Source of the DNA: Coffea arabica
Lineage: Eukaryota; Streptophyta; Magnoliopsida; Gentianales; Rubiaceae
Reading direction: 5' to 3'
Length of the DNA: 64,000 bases
NCBI RefSeq assembly: GCF_036785885.1
Contig: NC_092320.1
Span: forward strand, 15,687,557 to 15,751,556
Part shown: in pieces, positions 26,219 to 38,052 of the stretch
How positions within the stretch are numbered: position 1 is the stretch's first letter
Layout: the number at the start of each line of letters is the position of its first letter
The notes under the pieces: model-generated
Told to the model about the DNA's origin: nothing
What the model saw: only the letters and a program-made list of their open reading frames with translations
Databases searched by the model: none
Program-made: the position numbers and the translations under genes

Positions 26219-29200
26219 ATGGATTTGGAACCCCTTCTCTGGATTATCTTTTTCCTCATGAATATGGGTCTCATCGCATTGAATCTCTACCAGGTACCTT
26301 TTTTTTTTCCTTTTGTTTTCCTTAATTTTTAAGGAAACCCCTGTAAGCCCTTTATGTTCCTTATGCTCATTCACACTGTTTTCATGTAATATTACTGGAG
26401 AAATTATTGTGGTTTTGGGAGGAAGGCAATGCCATTGTTGCTTTTTCTACTTTCTTCTGCTTAACGATAAGAATTCTCACCACTAATAGAAGGGGAAAAA
26501 AAGATCGATTCTGCGAAATTCTGATGCTCAAAAGCCTTTTTTTTTTAAATTTTTGTTTTGTTTTGGTGTAGCATTACTTTCTGTTTGTTTGGTAAAGAGA
26601 TCAAGGGGGAAAAAATGAAAAATAGAAGAATAAGAAGAAGAATATAAAAATGTAAGCTATAGAAGATTGTACTTTGTCCCTGGCCCGGTTTTTGTTGCTT
26701 TTCTTCTCCTCCAAACGAATTTGATTCGAGAGAAAAAGGGAGAAGTTTTTTGGTTTTTGATGTGATCAGGTGTCCTTTTCAGCGATAAGTTTAAGGGAAA
26801 GTTAAAAATCTTGTGATTACGACAAATGCATGCGGGGTTAAAGCAGTTATAGAGAATAAACTAAAAGAAAGGGGAAGGCTGGATTTCTGTTAGTTCCTAT
26901 TTACCTCTTACATACTGTACGTTGTCAATTGTCATGTTGCTGAGAGAATTAAAGGACAAGAAGCCTTAAGTTAGTTAAAAGACAAGCCTGATAGGAGATA
27001 GTGATGCTGCCTTTTGTTATTACTACAAATCGGTATCCAAATCAAAAGACGTGTCAGTGGAGGACACACTTGCAAATTACCTCTTCAAACACTCTGCTAT
27101 GAAGGCAATTTTTCATTTTATCCGCATTTTGTTTTTCTATATCTTGTGCTTAAGTGGTTGAACATCTCATATGCTTGCCCATTCTTGGACAGATTCCAGT
27201 TACATTCTTGTATATTCTTGCTATTAAGCATCTATGCCTGTATCTCAATATTGTAATGGGTTTCTGTAGATTGTGAGTTTATCAGATTTGGAGGCTGACT
27301 ACTTAAACCCATATGAATCATCATCTCGCATCAACCATGTGGTGATTCCTGAGTATTTGCTGCATGGCGCATTCTCCATTCTATTTCTTCTGTCAGGGCA
27401 CTGGTTCTTCTTCCTGGCTACTCTTCCAGCAGCTTACATCAATTTGAGGAAGTAAGGGTTTTAAACTATCAGGTTCTAGATTGGTTGATTGTCTGGCCCG
27501 TTTATGCATATGCTGGAGTTGTAACTTATAATCTGAACTGTACTCTCTGTAATTCTGCATTTATTCCATCCTATCCTGTTTTCTTTACGCGAACTGACTG
27601 TCTTTTTTTAACTTAGTCCCATGAAAGGTGTTCTCTGTTGAGCCAAATATGCTTTGTCATCATTTATTGTTGGGAAAATCTCCAATTTAGTCCTCAAACT
27701 ATTTCACTAAAGCCGATTTGGTCCCTTAACATTTTATTGCATGCATTAAGTCCTTTAACTAAAATTCTTATGCCAATTGAGGACTTACACGGTGTCGCCA
27801 CCCAAAATATATGTTTCTGAACCCAAACCAACGGCGAGGTAGGGGCTTTTTTGGAAGTAAAAAGTACAATTTTCTACGGGAAGCAAGATACCATTGCAGG
27901 GTGTTTGATGCAGCTGGAAAAGTTTTTTTTTTTTTTCCAAAGAAGGCCCCGCGAAGGGGGGTGGGAGGGGGATGGTGTTTCAAGAGAATTGAATTGTGGT
28001 TGATTAATTTTTTTTGGTTAATCAATAATTACTTTACAGTGGAGAAGGATCCATCAACAGCAGCCATTTTGCTGTGAGAATGCTTTCATCCAAAGCATGC
28101 AGAAAAGAATAAGTAATAAAAAAAAATTGAATTATGACTCTGCAATTAGAGATGAGGTATCTGTCTCTTCTGTCCAGCTGGGACTAGGTTCACTCCAGGA
28201 CCGTGGTCTTACTCCCAGTTTGTAGAACAAGATCATTTCAAGGGCTTCAAAAACCTTGTATGTATCCAAAAGCTCGTTCCAAACGCCACTTACGATGCAG
28301 TAATTGCTGTCATATAGAGGACGGTTATGAGCTCCGTGAATTGATCTAGATACCAGCACTCCAGCATCTTGCAGTGCCACCACCAATGGGTGAAGCTTGC
28401 TCTTTGTACTGTGAGCCCAGGCATGGAACTGCTGGCTAAACATGATGCAGCCTAAGCAGACACCAACAAAACCATGCAGCACAGGATCATTGAAGATAAG
28501 GTCTATAGGGAGAACTGTGAAACTAACAGCTCGAGCTAGAGTATGCAAGTTGTTAGCAAATTGGCGCCTTGTGATGATCCACGGCCATTTGTGATGGCCT
28601 TGAAATGCTTCAATTTGACTACCAAAAACCGGGGTGTTTTCATCGCCATAGTTATCAATGCCCCAGTGGTAGATTCCAGAGCCAAGGTCTGCCAGCATGT
28701 AGCCGACTAGCCCTGCTAAAATGGGCTGTAGCCATATGCCCGAATCAGCTGCAACAGTGACCGACTTGGCTAGAGAAACTAGCACAGTCGTGCATCCACT
28801 TGCCACCCATGCACGGTGATACCATTTTGATTTCAAGATTGGATCTTTGAGCATAGAAGTGCTTGTGACTGGGGAGCTCGGTTTTCAGTACTGGTGGTGG
28901 ATCAGTTGATTGCAAGCTTGGGTCATCAAGTGCAATGGTAGTTGTGGCTGGATTTAGTCCTCAAACTCCCGTAGAAAATCTTGCTTCCCGTGGAAAAATC
29001 GTATTTTTTACTTCCAAAAAAGCACCTGCCTCGCCGTTGGTTTGGGTACAGAAACATATGTTTTGGGTGGTGACACCGTATAGGTCCTCAATTGGCACAA
29101 AAATTTTAGTTAAAGGACTTAATGCATGCGATAAAATGTTAAGAGACCAAATCGGCTTTAGTGAAATAGTTCAAGGACTAAATTGGTGATTTTCCCTTTA

Positions 29201-30816
29201 TTGTTTCATGAAGCCATTTGATTTATGTGCAATGAACTCCAAATTTTTTCTTTGTTGTCATTTATGTTGTTTCTTGTGTTTCAGATTTATGAAGAGAGAA
29301 CATCTTATTGATGTAACTGAAGTTTTCAGAGTCCTTAGTGTAGAGAAGAAGCTTCGGGTAGTCAAGCTGGGATTCTATTTACTTCTCTTTGTACTTGTCA
29401 TGACCAGGTTTGCCCCAAACTTTTTTTTTCATGGAAGCTGGGGATGCATGCATTTCTTGTTTTTAATTATGCTTAAAGACTTGGTGTTTGCTTGTAGAAT
29501 ATATGCTGCTGGGACATTTTCTGTTGTGATGTCCGTCTTCCATTCAGATAATGAAGAATTAGATATTCGATCTTCCATTCTGGAATTTTGAGGAAAATTT
29601 TGATATTATATTAGCTCTACATATTGTAATAATTCTTCTTAGAATGATTAGGGGACTGATGATTAACTGTTTGCGTGAAAATATTCTTTCAATGGATGTA
29701 AATGTCAAGTTTTGATGTAAACTGAGGACAAGTTACGCAAGTAGTTATTCTCATCTTGTATTCTTCTTTTTGGGACCTTTTTCATTTTCTATTTTCTTTT
29801 GCATAGTATGATTTTACTGGTATTACCCAGGAAACTTGAAGCGTATCTAGAGTAGACAGTGAGCTTTCTTATGTAACACTTTATGCAACACGTTTGCAAG
29901 CTAAATTTCAGAAGTATTATCATCTTTGGGATTAACTATAGCTTTGCTAGAGATACAATGAGTCTTAAAGTCTTTTATGATTTTCAAATCTGCCATACAT
30001 ATTCAAGAAGCCTAGTATATCCCCAAGCTAGGTTGACAAATGCTTTGGTTTAAATTTGGGTTGGAGAGTGGTGTAACTTCCGAAGGAACGGATTAAGAAA
30101 AGGTAAGCCAGAGGCTAAAGATGATGAAGGCAATTCTTAAGGTGAGAGAAGAGGAGAAACAAAGGAAAAAGAAATGCTAGTGAAGGACTTATCACCGATA
30201 AGATGCACTGGATGATGAAGGAATTGTAATCTTTTCGGTGATGACCTAGAAATTACTGACCAAGTGAAGGAAAAAAAGAGAGAGATTCCTGAGAATGTCA
30301 ATGGCCTTAAGAAGATACTAATTAGAGTAACAAGCACAGTACGGAGAAGTTGGCTTCATCTGTTGTTGGCACATTGGTATCATCAACTGGGTTTAAAGTG
30401 GTCTAAGTCGTCATAACTTTCAGCTTATTATCAGGCTTGTTGTTTTTGTCAAATTTAGGACCGAAGTAAAGATAGTGTATGTGCAACATAGGTACAGCGG
30501 TAATTGCTAAACGTTATCTGTGATCTTTGTTAGCTGTTGGTGCTTTATAATCGTGCCACCACATTCTTCCGAAGTTCTGGTGTTCATTGATAGAGTTTTT
30601 TAAGGTTTTCTGGGTGTGATGGTGTTGTGCTTTTCTAAACTTGGACTGATGCCTTCTAATTGCTGTTGCCTGACATGTGCATGCTTCAACTGAAGCAGAC
30701 CTCGACCTTTTTCTGTGAGGATTCTAATTACTAAACTAATTTGCAGGCTTGTATTTGTTACCATCAATTCTGCAGTGGATGAAAGTGAAGCTACTCACCT
30801 TTTTGGCCTGTTCTGA
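26219..30816 (+). CDS. Cornichon family ER cargo receptor
   Basis: Cornichon proteins are small membrane proteins that load cargo into COPII vesicles at the endoplasmic reticulum. Coding exons 26219-26293, 27270-27451, 29285-29407, 30747-30816, 149 residues; all junctions are GT-AG and in phase. The first exon encodes the first membrane helix (residues 5-25). The family signature DLEADYLNPYESSSRIN follows, then a second helix (FLLSGHWFFFLATLP), the conserved loop HLIDVTEVFR, and a third helix (LGFYLLLFVLVM). The last exon encodes a tail that ends close to HLF, as I remember for Arabidopsis At3g12180. A different in-frame terminal exon lies at 29498-29591. Intron 2 (27452-29284) is mostly a transposon, 27672-29196, that carries a foreign gene on the other strand. 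Confidence 0.9.
27663..27671. repeat. Left target-site duplication of the Pack-MULE
   Basis: The 9 bp tttattgtt directly abut the left terminal repeat and recur exactly at 29197-29205, directly after the right terminal repeat. A perfect 9-bp duplication indicates a Mutator-type insertion and argues that it is not ancient. Confidence 0.9.
27672..27889. repeat. Left terminal inverted repeat of the Pack-MULE
   Basis: About 218 bp, pairing with 28978-29196 on the opposite strand up to the shared inner word cgggaagcaagat. Just inside, the word taccattgca recurs near the inner end of the right repeat after about 40 extra bases, so the original repeats may have been slightly longer. Confidence 0.85.
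28132..28854 (-). CDS. FAD4-like fatty acid desaturase, captured copy
   Basis: Resembles plastid FAD4, which introduces the trans double bond into palmitate on phosphatidylglycerol; the family also includes TMEM189/PEDS1. Intronless frame of 240 residues from an ATG that gives MLKDPILKSKW. Two hydrophobic regions (about 22-56 and 108-142) and most of the histidine cluster are present: His63, QGHHKWPW (87-88), NNLH (104), QQFHAWAH (144, 148) and His173/His176. The family motif HxxHH ends here as HGAHN, with Asn177 where the last His is expected. Upstream of the ATG, this frame meets a TGA twelve codons back. A different frame reads DDPSLQST, typical of the region after the FAD4 transit peptide, so plastid targeting looks lost by a frameshift. 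It lies within a Pack-MULE. It may be expressed, but a gene fragment or pseudogene is equally possible. Confidence 0.8.
   Translation of the reverse strand: MLKDPILKSKWYHRAWVASGCTTVLVSLAKSVTVAADSGIWLQPILAGLVGYMLADLGSGIYHWGIDNYGDENTPVFGSQIEAFQGHHKWPWIITRRQFANNLHTLARAVSFTVLPIDLIFNDPVLHGFVGVCLGCIMFSQQFHAWAHSTKSKLHPLVVALQDAGVLVSRSIHGAHNRPLYDSNYCIVSGVWNELLDTYKVFEALEMILFYKLGVRPRSWSEPSPSWTEETDTSSLIAES
28978..29196. repeat. Right terminal inverted repeat of the Pack-MULE
   Basis: The inverted partner of 27672-27889, ending in ccaatttag-type sequence and gattttccc immediately before the duplicated tttattgtt at 29197-29205. Inside it, towards the FAD4-like frame, about 40 bp rich in fragments of the repeat itself (tctacggga, ggactaaat) look like a local rearrangement. 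Confidence 0.85.
29498..29591 (+). other. Possible alternative terminal exon of cornichon
   Basis: The acceptor tttgcttgtag at 29497 follows exon 3 by only 90 bp, and the following 94 bp stay in frame to a TGA. The tail would be hydrophobic, then acidic (RIYAAGTFSVVMSVFHSDN and on to SSILEF), giving a 157-residue protein instead of 149. Both terminal exons extend the third membrane helix plausibly. Which one is used, or whether both are, cannot be told from sequence. Confidence 0.5.
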
Positions 30817-31604
30817 ACTCTTCCAGCTTTAGTGATGTGATTTATCTCCCTTCCTACTGGGCAGAAACATCTGTGAACCTGGATTTGGAGTCTGACCAAC
30901 CAAACACATAACTCTCAAATCCAAGTTACTAACATAATTTTCTAGATGGCTGTGGAGTTATTAACCCTCTCGTATTACTATTTGCATGATGATGCATAAC
31001 ACGAAGCATGTAGGATTAGGAACCGCCTATAGGTATTAGAGCTACCGATGTGGATGGCAACTTCAGCATAATCATTTCTTTTACCCATCTTGACTTTGAG
31101 TGGGTGCACTTGATCTTATTAAAGTGCGTAACACAATGGCGTTTGCCTTGCCCTCTTTGCCGAAACGAACCTTTGTCATGCATTACAGAAGTTCAAAAAC
31201 CAGTTACATACAGGAGGTCAATCTTAATGTACACAACCATCTAATAAATCAATTTTTCTTTTCGTACTTTTGAGGGAGAATTGATTCCAAAATTGGTCAA
31301 AGCCCAAATCAAATTGTGATTTTTGGACAACTTGTTTCTATAGGATAGCCATGAAATTGTTGCATTTGCCTCATCGGTCTGGTTTATTTGGATTTGTTCT
31401 GATCTCACTCACTGTTTCTGCGGAGCTGAGAAACCATTACCATCTGGTTAACCCCTTATGCAGAAGCACAGCATGATAATTTTTAGTTTTCACTGATTTC
31501 CTGCAATACAACTGTCCTCGCAAAGTTGTAATTACGCAATTTCTTTCCAATGGAACCTTATTCTCGCGACCCCCAAAAAAAAAAAAAAAAGAATTAGTGA
31601 GTCC
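30817..31604. other. 3' region of cornichon and intergenic DNA
   Basis: The first few hundred bases should be the cornichon 3'UTR. No further gene is recognised. An A-run at 31575-31590 may be a retroposon tail. Confidence 0.4.
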
Positions 31605-32035
31605 TAGGGTTGTAAAAGAATCGAGTTCTTAATGAATAGTTCAGATTAGACGCATTAAGGGTTTAATTCGAGTTCGATTTTTGGTGAGGTTGAACTCAAA
31701 CTCGAACAAGAATTAAGATTCGACCAATGTTTTGAATCGAGTTCCAATTTATGCATGTTCAACTTATTTAGGCTCAATTTGATTCGATTAATTTTTTTAT
31801 GTTTTTCAGAAATATGTATTTATTTATTATTTTGTTATATAAGGATTATGTATGTATTATTAATAAATTAATGATAAACATAAGAAAATAAAAAATTTTG
31901 AGCAAGTTTGAACTTGTTGAATGCTATATCGAATCGAAGTCGAACTCAAATTTTAAATTCGTATAGGATTCAAGATCAAAATTTCTAATCGACCCTAACA
32001 GTTCAAAACTTTGATTCGATTCGTTTACAATTCTA
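31605..32035. mobile_element. hAT-like MITE with diverged TSD
   Basis: The left end tagggttgtaaaagaatcga and the right end, reverse-complemented, tagaattgtaaacgaatcga form a terminal inverted repeat. Interior sequence is rich in gaactcgaa-type words, as in the element at 24893. The flanks match at only about half of eight positions, so the insertion is old. Confidence 0.55.
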
Positions 32036-32064
32036 TCGAGTTAGTATTTTAACTCTTAAAACTT

Positions 32065-32347
32065 GGGGTACATTTGATAAAATTAAAGTTTGAAAACTAA
32101 AATATGAAGTCTGAAACTAGAATTCATTAGGTTAATTACTAAATACTAAATTTGATACATTTGAATGTATATCATATTAAGTGATAAGTGAATAGTTTAT
32201 CACTTATTGTTTGGAGCAAGTTTTGTTAGGAAATTTAGTGTCACTTAATTAATTTAAATGTTCTATTTTTTATTATCAAATACATTGGAGTATGTTAAGA
32301 TCTGAACACATTAAGTTTAAATGCTAAACTAGATTATTAAACTAGGT
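32065..32347. repeat. MITE, gtttgataa family, copy 1
   Basis: A unit of about 280 bp that begins ggggtacatttgataa and contains the near-palindrome gataagtgaatagtttatcac. It matches the unit at 42219-42511 over most of its length, including the shared internal word gttaagatctgaa. Non-coding. Confidence 0.55.
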
Positions 32348-32465
32348 CTTGGTGTCATTTTATCACAAAAAATTAATTATCCAACCTATATTTTGGAAAC
32401 TTACCCAATAAATCTTCAAACTAATTAATATATTAGTTGAACCATTAACCATGGTCACCTAAACT

Positions 32466-33177
32466 CATTGTTTTGAAAACTGGACCAGACCGCCTAGTTT
32501 GATTGGTCGGATTGCAAACCGGTCATAACTCCGGTCCGATAAATATCTCGGGTTGATTGGATTTAAAAATCGGTAAGAACCGTTTGAACCGTTAAACCAG
32601 CGATTTTTTTCGTTTTTGTCTATTAAATTGAAATATATATATATATATATATATATCAAGAATAGATTTTTCTTAACCCTAAAGACTAATTATTAAATGC
32701 CACATCCACTCATTTTCTTCTCATTTTTTGCCTTTTATGAAGTTTGCATCTCTATTTTCTATTTTCCTAACTTCCTCCAAACTTTTTTTTTTTTTTGTTA
32801 GTTGCAATTTCTAAATTCCAAAAACGTGAATTAAAAATTTAAACTCACAATGTCTAATTCCCATGGATGTGAATTTTGTATAATTTTAGAATATTGTGGT
32901 ATTTTTGGGTTGGATTTAAGATTTTTTTTGGTAGATACAATTGAAATTAAGATAAAATTTAATTGTTGCAACTTTTAATTTTAAATTTTTATTTATTAAA
33001 ATCCAAGTTCTTTGAAAATATTATATTTTTCATCATATAAAGTCTTAAATTAGTCCATTGCATATCTTATTTTGTACATATATATTTATATAAATTATTT
33101 TTTTAAAAAAATTATTGAATCAGGATTGAACCGGTCCGACCAATTGATCCCAACACCTCGCTGGTTTCAAAACATTG
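32466..33177. mobile_element. Non-autonomous hAT element with perfect 8-bp TSD
   Basis: Termini cattgttttgaaa on the left and, inverted, caatgttttgaaa on the right. The perfect 8-bp duplication cctaaact lies at 32458-32465 and 33178-33185. Subterminal regions carry accggtccga-type words in both orientations. A TA microsatellite lies at 32634-32655. No coding capacity. Confidence 0.85.
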
Positions 33178-33185
33178 CCTAAACT

Positions 33186-36100
33186 TTCTACTGAAACCGA
33201 AACAAACCAAACCATAGGCATTCAAAAAATGGAAACAAGGTGCTGTAAATTGCAACAGGTTGATTTTAAAGGACCAGATCCCAGATCCCATATCGGGCCC
33301 TTAGGTGACCTCCAAACCCTCCAAAATTGGACCCAAAAATCGTACAGGTCCACATTAACAGTGAAGATTCTCATCACTTGGGCCCACTCTATCTGACAAC
33401 TGTCAAAATGGGCACGTCCCGCCTGACCCGACAGAGGATGGGCTAACCCCCTGAAACACATTGGTACGGTGGCTTTCTCTTGGAAAGTCAAATTTCAGTG
33501 ACAATTGATAACGAATCCGATTGGGCCTATTTGTCATCTCATAATGCTCAATGGGCCCTACTAACACCCATTTGTTTGGGTTAAATTTGAAGAAGCCACA
33601 AACCATATAAAGGAATATTACTAAATCAACACACAAAGAAATCAATAGCCCACATTGGTCTATATGATCTATTAATATTGGTAGGCACCACCCAAGATGG
33701 TGATTCTGCACTATGAAAACCATTAAGATCATTATGTAACCAATTTGCCATTATAAAGTTTGAAACTCGAAAACCTTACAACACGCGCATAGCGATCCAT
33801 GGTTTTAATGGTTTTAAGTAAGTTTTACTACGACTCGAGTGGTTCCACACCATGTCCATCCCATGGTTTTAATGGTTTAAAGTAAGAGGACGACAAGATG
33901 GTGCTTATAGGCTAAACATTTGTACTTAATTGTAGAACAATGAAGGCCCTACTTAATTGTAGGCCATGTACATAGGGGAATGGGGCCTGCGATTGGATTT
34001 TTTAAATCCCTCTTGATGTGTTTGGTCCTTGGCCCTCTCTACATCATGTTGGGTCCTTGTCAGGGCCTGAACTGGACAGGAGTTTTCTTCCTGTTTGCAA
34101 TGTGGGTCATAGTTGCCCGATATCATTAATTTGTGTTGGGTGTTCTAAAAGTTGGTATCGTACTCGATGGGTCATAGTGTATGGGCCCCAACCGTTGGAA
34201 CAATATCCATGAGATATCTTCCGATGCAACTGTACAGCTGTTGTTCATCATTCATAATAGCGACTTTTAAAGGGTACAAAAAGCCATTTATATTTTGCAA
34301 ATACATCTCCACGTATATCTTTGCAAATACGTGGTCAAAATATACTACTTAAAAAATTATTGCGTCTTATTCACTAGAGCTGAAAAATGAAAAACGAATG
34401 AAACTATTCAATGTTCGAATCTAACTTGGCTCTATTCGACTTCGTTCGAACTACACGAACTCAGTTCGATAAAAACTTATTTGAATTCGAATTGATAAAT
34501 GAACAAGTCAATTTTGAGCACAATTTTAAGTTCGTTAAAAAAAAAATATGTAAGTTTGAACGCTCGAATGTTTAATTTGATTAGATTCAGTTATATTCTT
34601 ACTACTTGCAGTACTATATTTGTGACATATAAATAAATAACCTCTTCATAAGGATTACAAGCCAAATATTATACATGTATATATGTTTAAATAAATGAAC
34701 TTGCTAGCATTAATTAAGACCCCCCAAAAAAAGTACTATACATCAATCGTTGGTAATTCAATAGTTTGTGGCAGGCGTAGTGGTGACTCTGCAAGTCAGT
34801 AACTAGTTGAATTTTAATTAATACAAGTATTTAAGCTCATTGGATTAAAAAAAGTAGGTTCAGTATGCAATCACATTGTAAATTGTGCTGATGATTTAAG
34901 CACAACAATATAGAATATGGAATCATCCGATTATTTAAGTTAATCAAGATAATAAGCACTCTCTTGAATTAGTTTGCACCATAAAAATATGTCATGTGAA
35001 ATTTGCTACTAATTAATATAAAAAGAAACGCTTAATTTATTTTTCTTCAAATTATTTCCTCAAAGTCAAGAACATTTAGAGTTATTTTATTTCTATTCCA
35101 TTTTTTCAGAATATATTCACAAAATATAAATTTTCATTTTTTGCCATCAATTATTTTATTTTTATTTTCATAGTCTAGTAACTAATATCTTTTGCAATTA
35201 GTATCCTTAACATGCATAGCCAAGCACATGGTGCGATCTGGTCCATTTTAATCTTACCGTGTTAATGAGTACTATATCGACTAGATCATTTTTCGTTGGA
35301 GAAAGCTTTCAATTCCCTTTTAATTTTCTTTACTTCATCCATTAAAACATCCAAACATGATAATAGATCCTCCTTTCTCTCACTTTGCCTCCAAACCCCT
35401 CATCCATACTAGTTGTACATGTAAGTGTGAAATGTCATTTTCAAAATAGTAGGAATTGTAATGAATTGTTGCGACTTTAGTTTCATTTTGTTTTGTATAG
35501 GAATGCCAAAGGCCCTGTTTGGATTGCTATTTTCTGTCAAAAAATTGCGTCGTTTTTCGTGATCACATTTTTCTATTATCTTTTTCCCTCACATACATCA
35601 AATCACTACTGTATTTTTCCATAAAAACTGATAGAAAATGCAATCCAAATGGGGGTTATCGTCAAACAATTTTTTCACCGAATGTGTGGCATATACTCAA
35701 TAATACACCTGAATTACAGCCTAACGTATAAATATAAATACACGCTTGCAATCATCACCCTCGTTCACATTTACACAATTCTCCAATTTAACTCAACTTT
35801 TTTATAAACATTAATACCTAACTTCATCTAATGAGCTGTACCCTCTTTAGTTTTTACATACATATATATATATATATATATCTGTGTGTGTATATATATA
35901 TGCATATATATATACATATATGTATGTATGTATGTATGTATATTTATTTATTTATTTTGATATGGAAAAATTTTATAAACAGTTAGTTTTTTCAATTAAC
36001 GAGCTCGACACATTGCATGTATAGCCTATAATGAACTATGAAAAATCCTATACTAAGCAACAATACAACTTAAGCAATAGTAATAGATTAATAGATGGTT

Positions 36101-37595
36101 CACCTCCTTGATTTTAGAGATTCTATGTTTGTGTCTATCATTTAGAGTTAACAGATGACTCACTTTTTTGATGTTAAGGATTCTATATTTGTGTTTATCA
36201 TTTAAGAATGTTGTGATTTTAAATTGCATTTTGCAGCTAAACTCATGAAACATGTATTTCACATTGAGTTCGCCTATAAAAAGCGACTCTAAATCACAAA
36301 TTATTCATTAGTTTATTTCCATCTCTTATGTCGTATCTCGCTTAATATATGATTTTTCTTTCACATTAGGAATCTAAATCCCCTTCCCAATTCATATTTT
36401 AAGAGGAGGACTACCCCAACCATTTACAAGTTTTTAGAAACATTTCTCCTGATCAACAACGTAACACTTATCAATTTAAGAAGAAGTTGTGCAATAAGTG
36501 CACCAGGGAGATGTGTAATAGAAGAACCCAAGTCATTTGATCCTTAACAATTGATACTCAAAATGGGGTAACTACTCCAAGATATTAATTTGATTTTGTG
36601 CACTTTGGACTGCGGAAAAAACTTAAGATATCAGCAAAGAATTCTGCTGAAACCTGAAGACGACACACCCTTCAGGTTTCAGGCAGAAGCCCTGATTGAT
36701 GTAAGGGTGAAAGAGAAAAGAATCCTCTTATTGATGCGCCTGGTGAAGGAAGATCAGAATGGGTAATGGCTGTTGCCTGTTGGCCATACATATCGATGGA
36801 GGAAATTAAGAGGTCATTTTAAAGCATGCAATGCCATGAATAGTTGCACAGTAGAAAATACCATGTACGTCGACAACAGGGGCCATGCTCATGTGAAGGG
36901 CACAATCAAATGGGACCACTACTATGGCCAGCTCCCAAAAAAAATTTTTTTTTTTTAAAAAGAAAAACATATTTTCTGGTAGTATCTTTTATATTCATAT
37001 CTTATTATGGGACAGAAAATGTGGGTTTCTGGTCCAACTACTTAAAACTTACACCCATAATTGAAAATTTAACTTAATCAAAAAATCCTTCTTCATGATT
37101 AAAAAGACAAATAAATATGAAAAGAAATCCGCATTGTTAAATGCAGAATTTGTCATGACTTGGAAATCTTTTGAAAAATCTGCTGCTTTATAAACCAATA
37201 AATGGGTTTTGTAATTTGGATAAAAGATTATTCAGAAACCCTTTTTTTTAAAAATTAATATGTAATACTTTTTTTTGATGTGATATATGAAAGATGAAAA
37301 TACAGTCATAAAAGTGACACTTTTTCTGATGTGATATATAAAAGATGAAAATACTGTCATTAAGGTAACTGACAACGCATTTATATGTGATAGAAAAACC
37401 TTTGCAAAAAAAAAAAATGTATCGTATGTATAGTGCAAATCTTTCTTGTTTATCTGTCCACTTAACTACAATTGTCTGGTACATAAGCTGATCAAATTTA
37501 TGATTAACAATATGTTACATTTATTTTTTCACATCATTTAGTAGGATCTCAAGAATATGAAGTTTTGCTTGATAAATTCTTTTTACCATAACCAT
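33186..37595. other. Gene-poor intergenic DNA
   Basis: No gene is recognised. Notable content: a short tandem duplication starting catggttttaatggttt at about 33798 and 33861; a decayed hAT-type repeat rich in ttcgaac words at about 34375-34570; a microsatellite of ta, tg and tatg units at 35862-35945; and tandem pairs of about 60 bp near 36090-36211 and about 55 bp at 37267-37373. A frame near 36773-36958 has no recognisable similarity. Confidence 0.45.
35517..35650. repeat. Short MITE, gtttggattgc family
   Basis: Perfect-looking ends gtttggattgc and tgcaatccaaa enclose about 110 bp with the conserved internal words ctcacatacatcaaatcac and tgatagaaaa. It is in inverted orientation relative to the copy at 15388. 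Confidence 0.65.
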
Positions 37596-37604
37596 CATTG
37601 TGCG

Positions 37605-38052
37605 GGCTTCAAATCTTCTATTCCCAAAGTAGTTTCTGTCCCCTCTGTCTCTTATTTGTACAGTTGACACGTGTCTTTAGCATTTTGTTAACCCAAACTC
37701 AAATAAACCGATAATAATCAGTTTATAAGTTTACTCAAAATCAATTAAAACAGATAACTCAAAACTTTTTTTATTTTCTTTTTTAACAAAAAAGAGTCTT
37801 GTTGATCATAAACCTAGAAACCAACTAAAACTCTTCTTTATTTTTTACTCCAAATCAACAAGACTCTTTTTTGTTAAAAAAATTAAAAAAAGTTTTGAAT
37901 TATCTGTTTTAATTGATTTTGAGTAAACTTATAAACCAATTATTATTGATTTATTTGAGTTTGGGTTAATAAAATATTAGAAACACGTGACAGCTGTACA
38001 AATAAGAGACAGAGGGGACAGAAACTATTTTGGGAACAGAGGATTTGAAGCC
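37605..38052. mobile_element. Foldback MITE with 9-bp TSD, MULE-like
   Basis: Two inverted arms of about 200 bp, starting ggcttcaaatc, are separated by a loop of only about 50 bp and differ at few positions. The perfect 9-bp duplication cattgtgcg lies at 37596-37604 and 38053-38061. The duplication length points to a Mutator-type transposase. A transcript would fold into a long hairpin. No coding capacity. Confidence 0.85.

Larger units (their letters stand above)
27672..29196. mobile_element. Pack-MULE carrying a FAD4-like gene, in a cornichon intron
   Basis: Long terminal inverted repeats lie at 27672-27889 and 28978-29196 and begin gggaaaatcwccaatttag. By eye they differ at roughly 18 of 218 positions. 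The perfect 9-bp duplication tttattgtt flanks both sides. There is no transposase. The only coding sequence inside is a minus-strand FAD4-type desaturase frame (28132-28854). Terminal repeats, 9-bp duplication and host-gene cargo together define a Pack-MULE. It makes up 1525 of the 1833 bp of cornichon intron 2, so the pre-insertion intron would have been about 300 bp. It lies antisense to the host transcript. Confidence 0.9.

Noticed and set aside
36773..36958. Open frame with a protein-like composition (GHAHVKGTIKWDHYYG)
   Set aside because: It is short, isolated, next to a poly-A run, and resembles no family I know. Not enough for a gene call.
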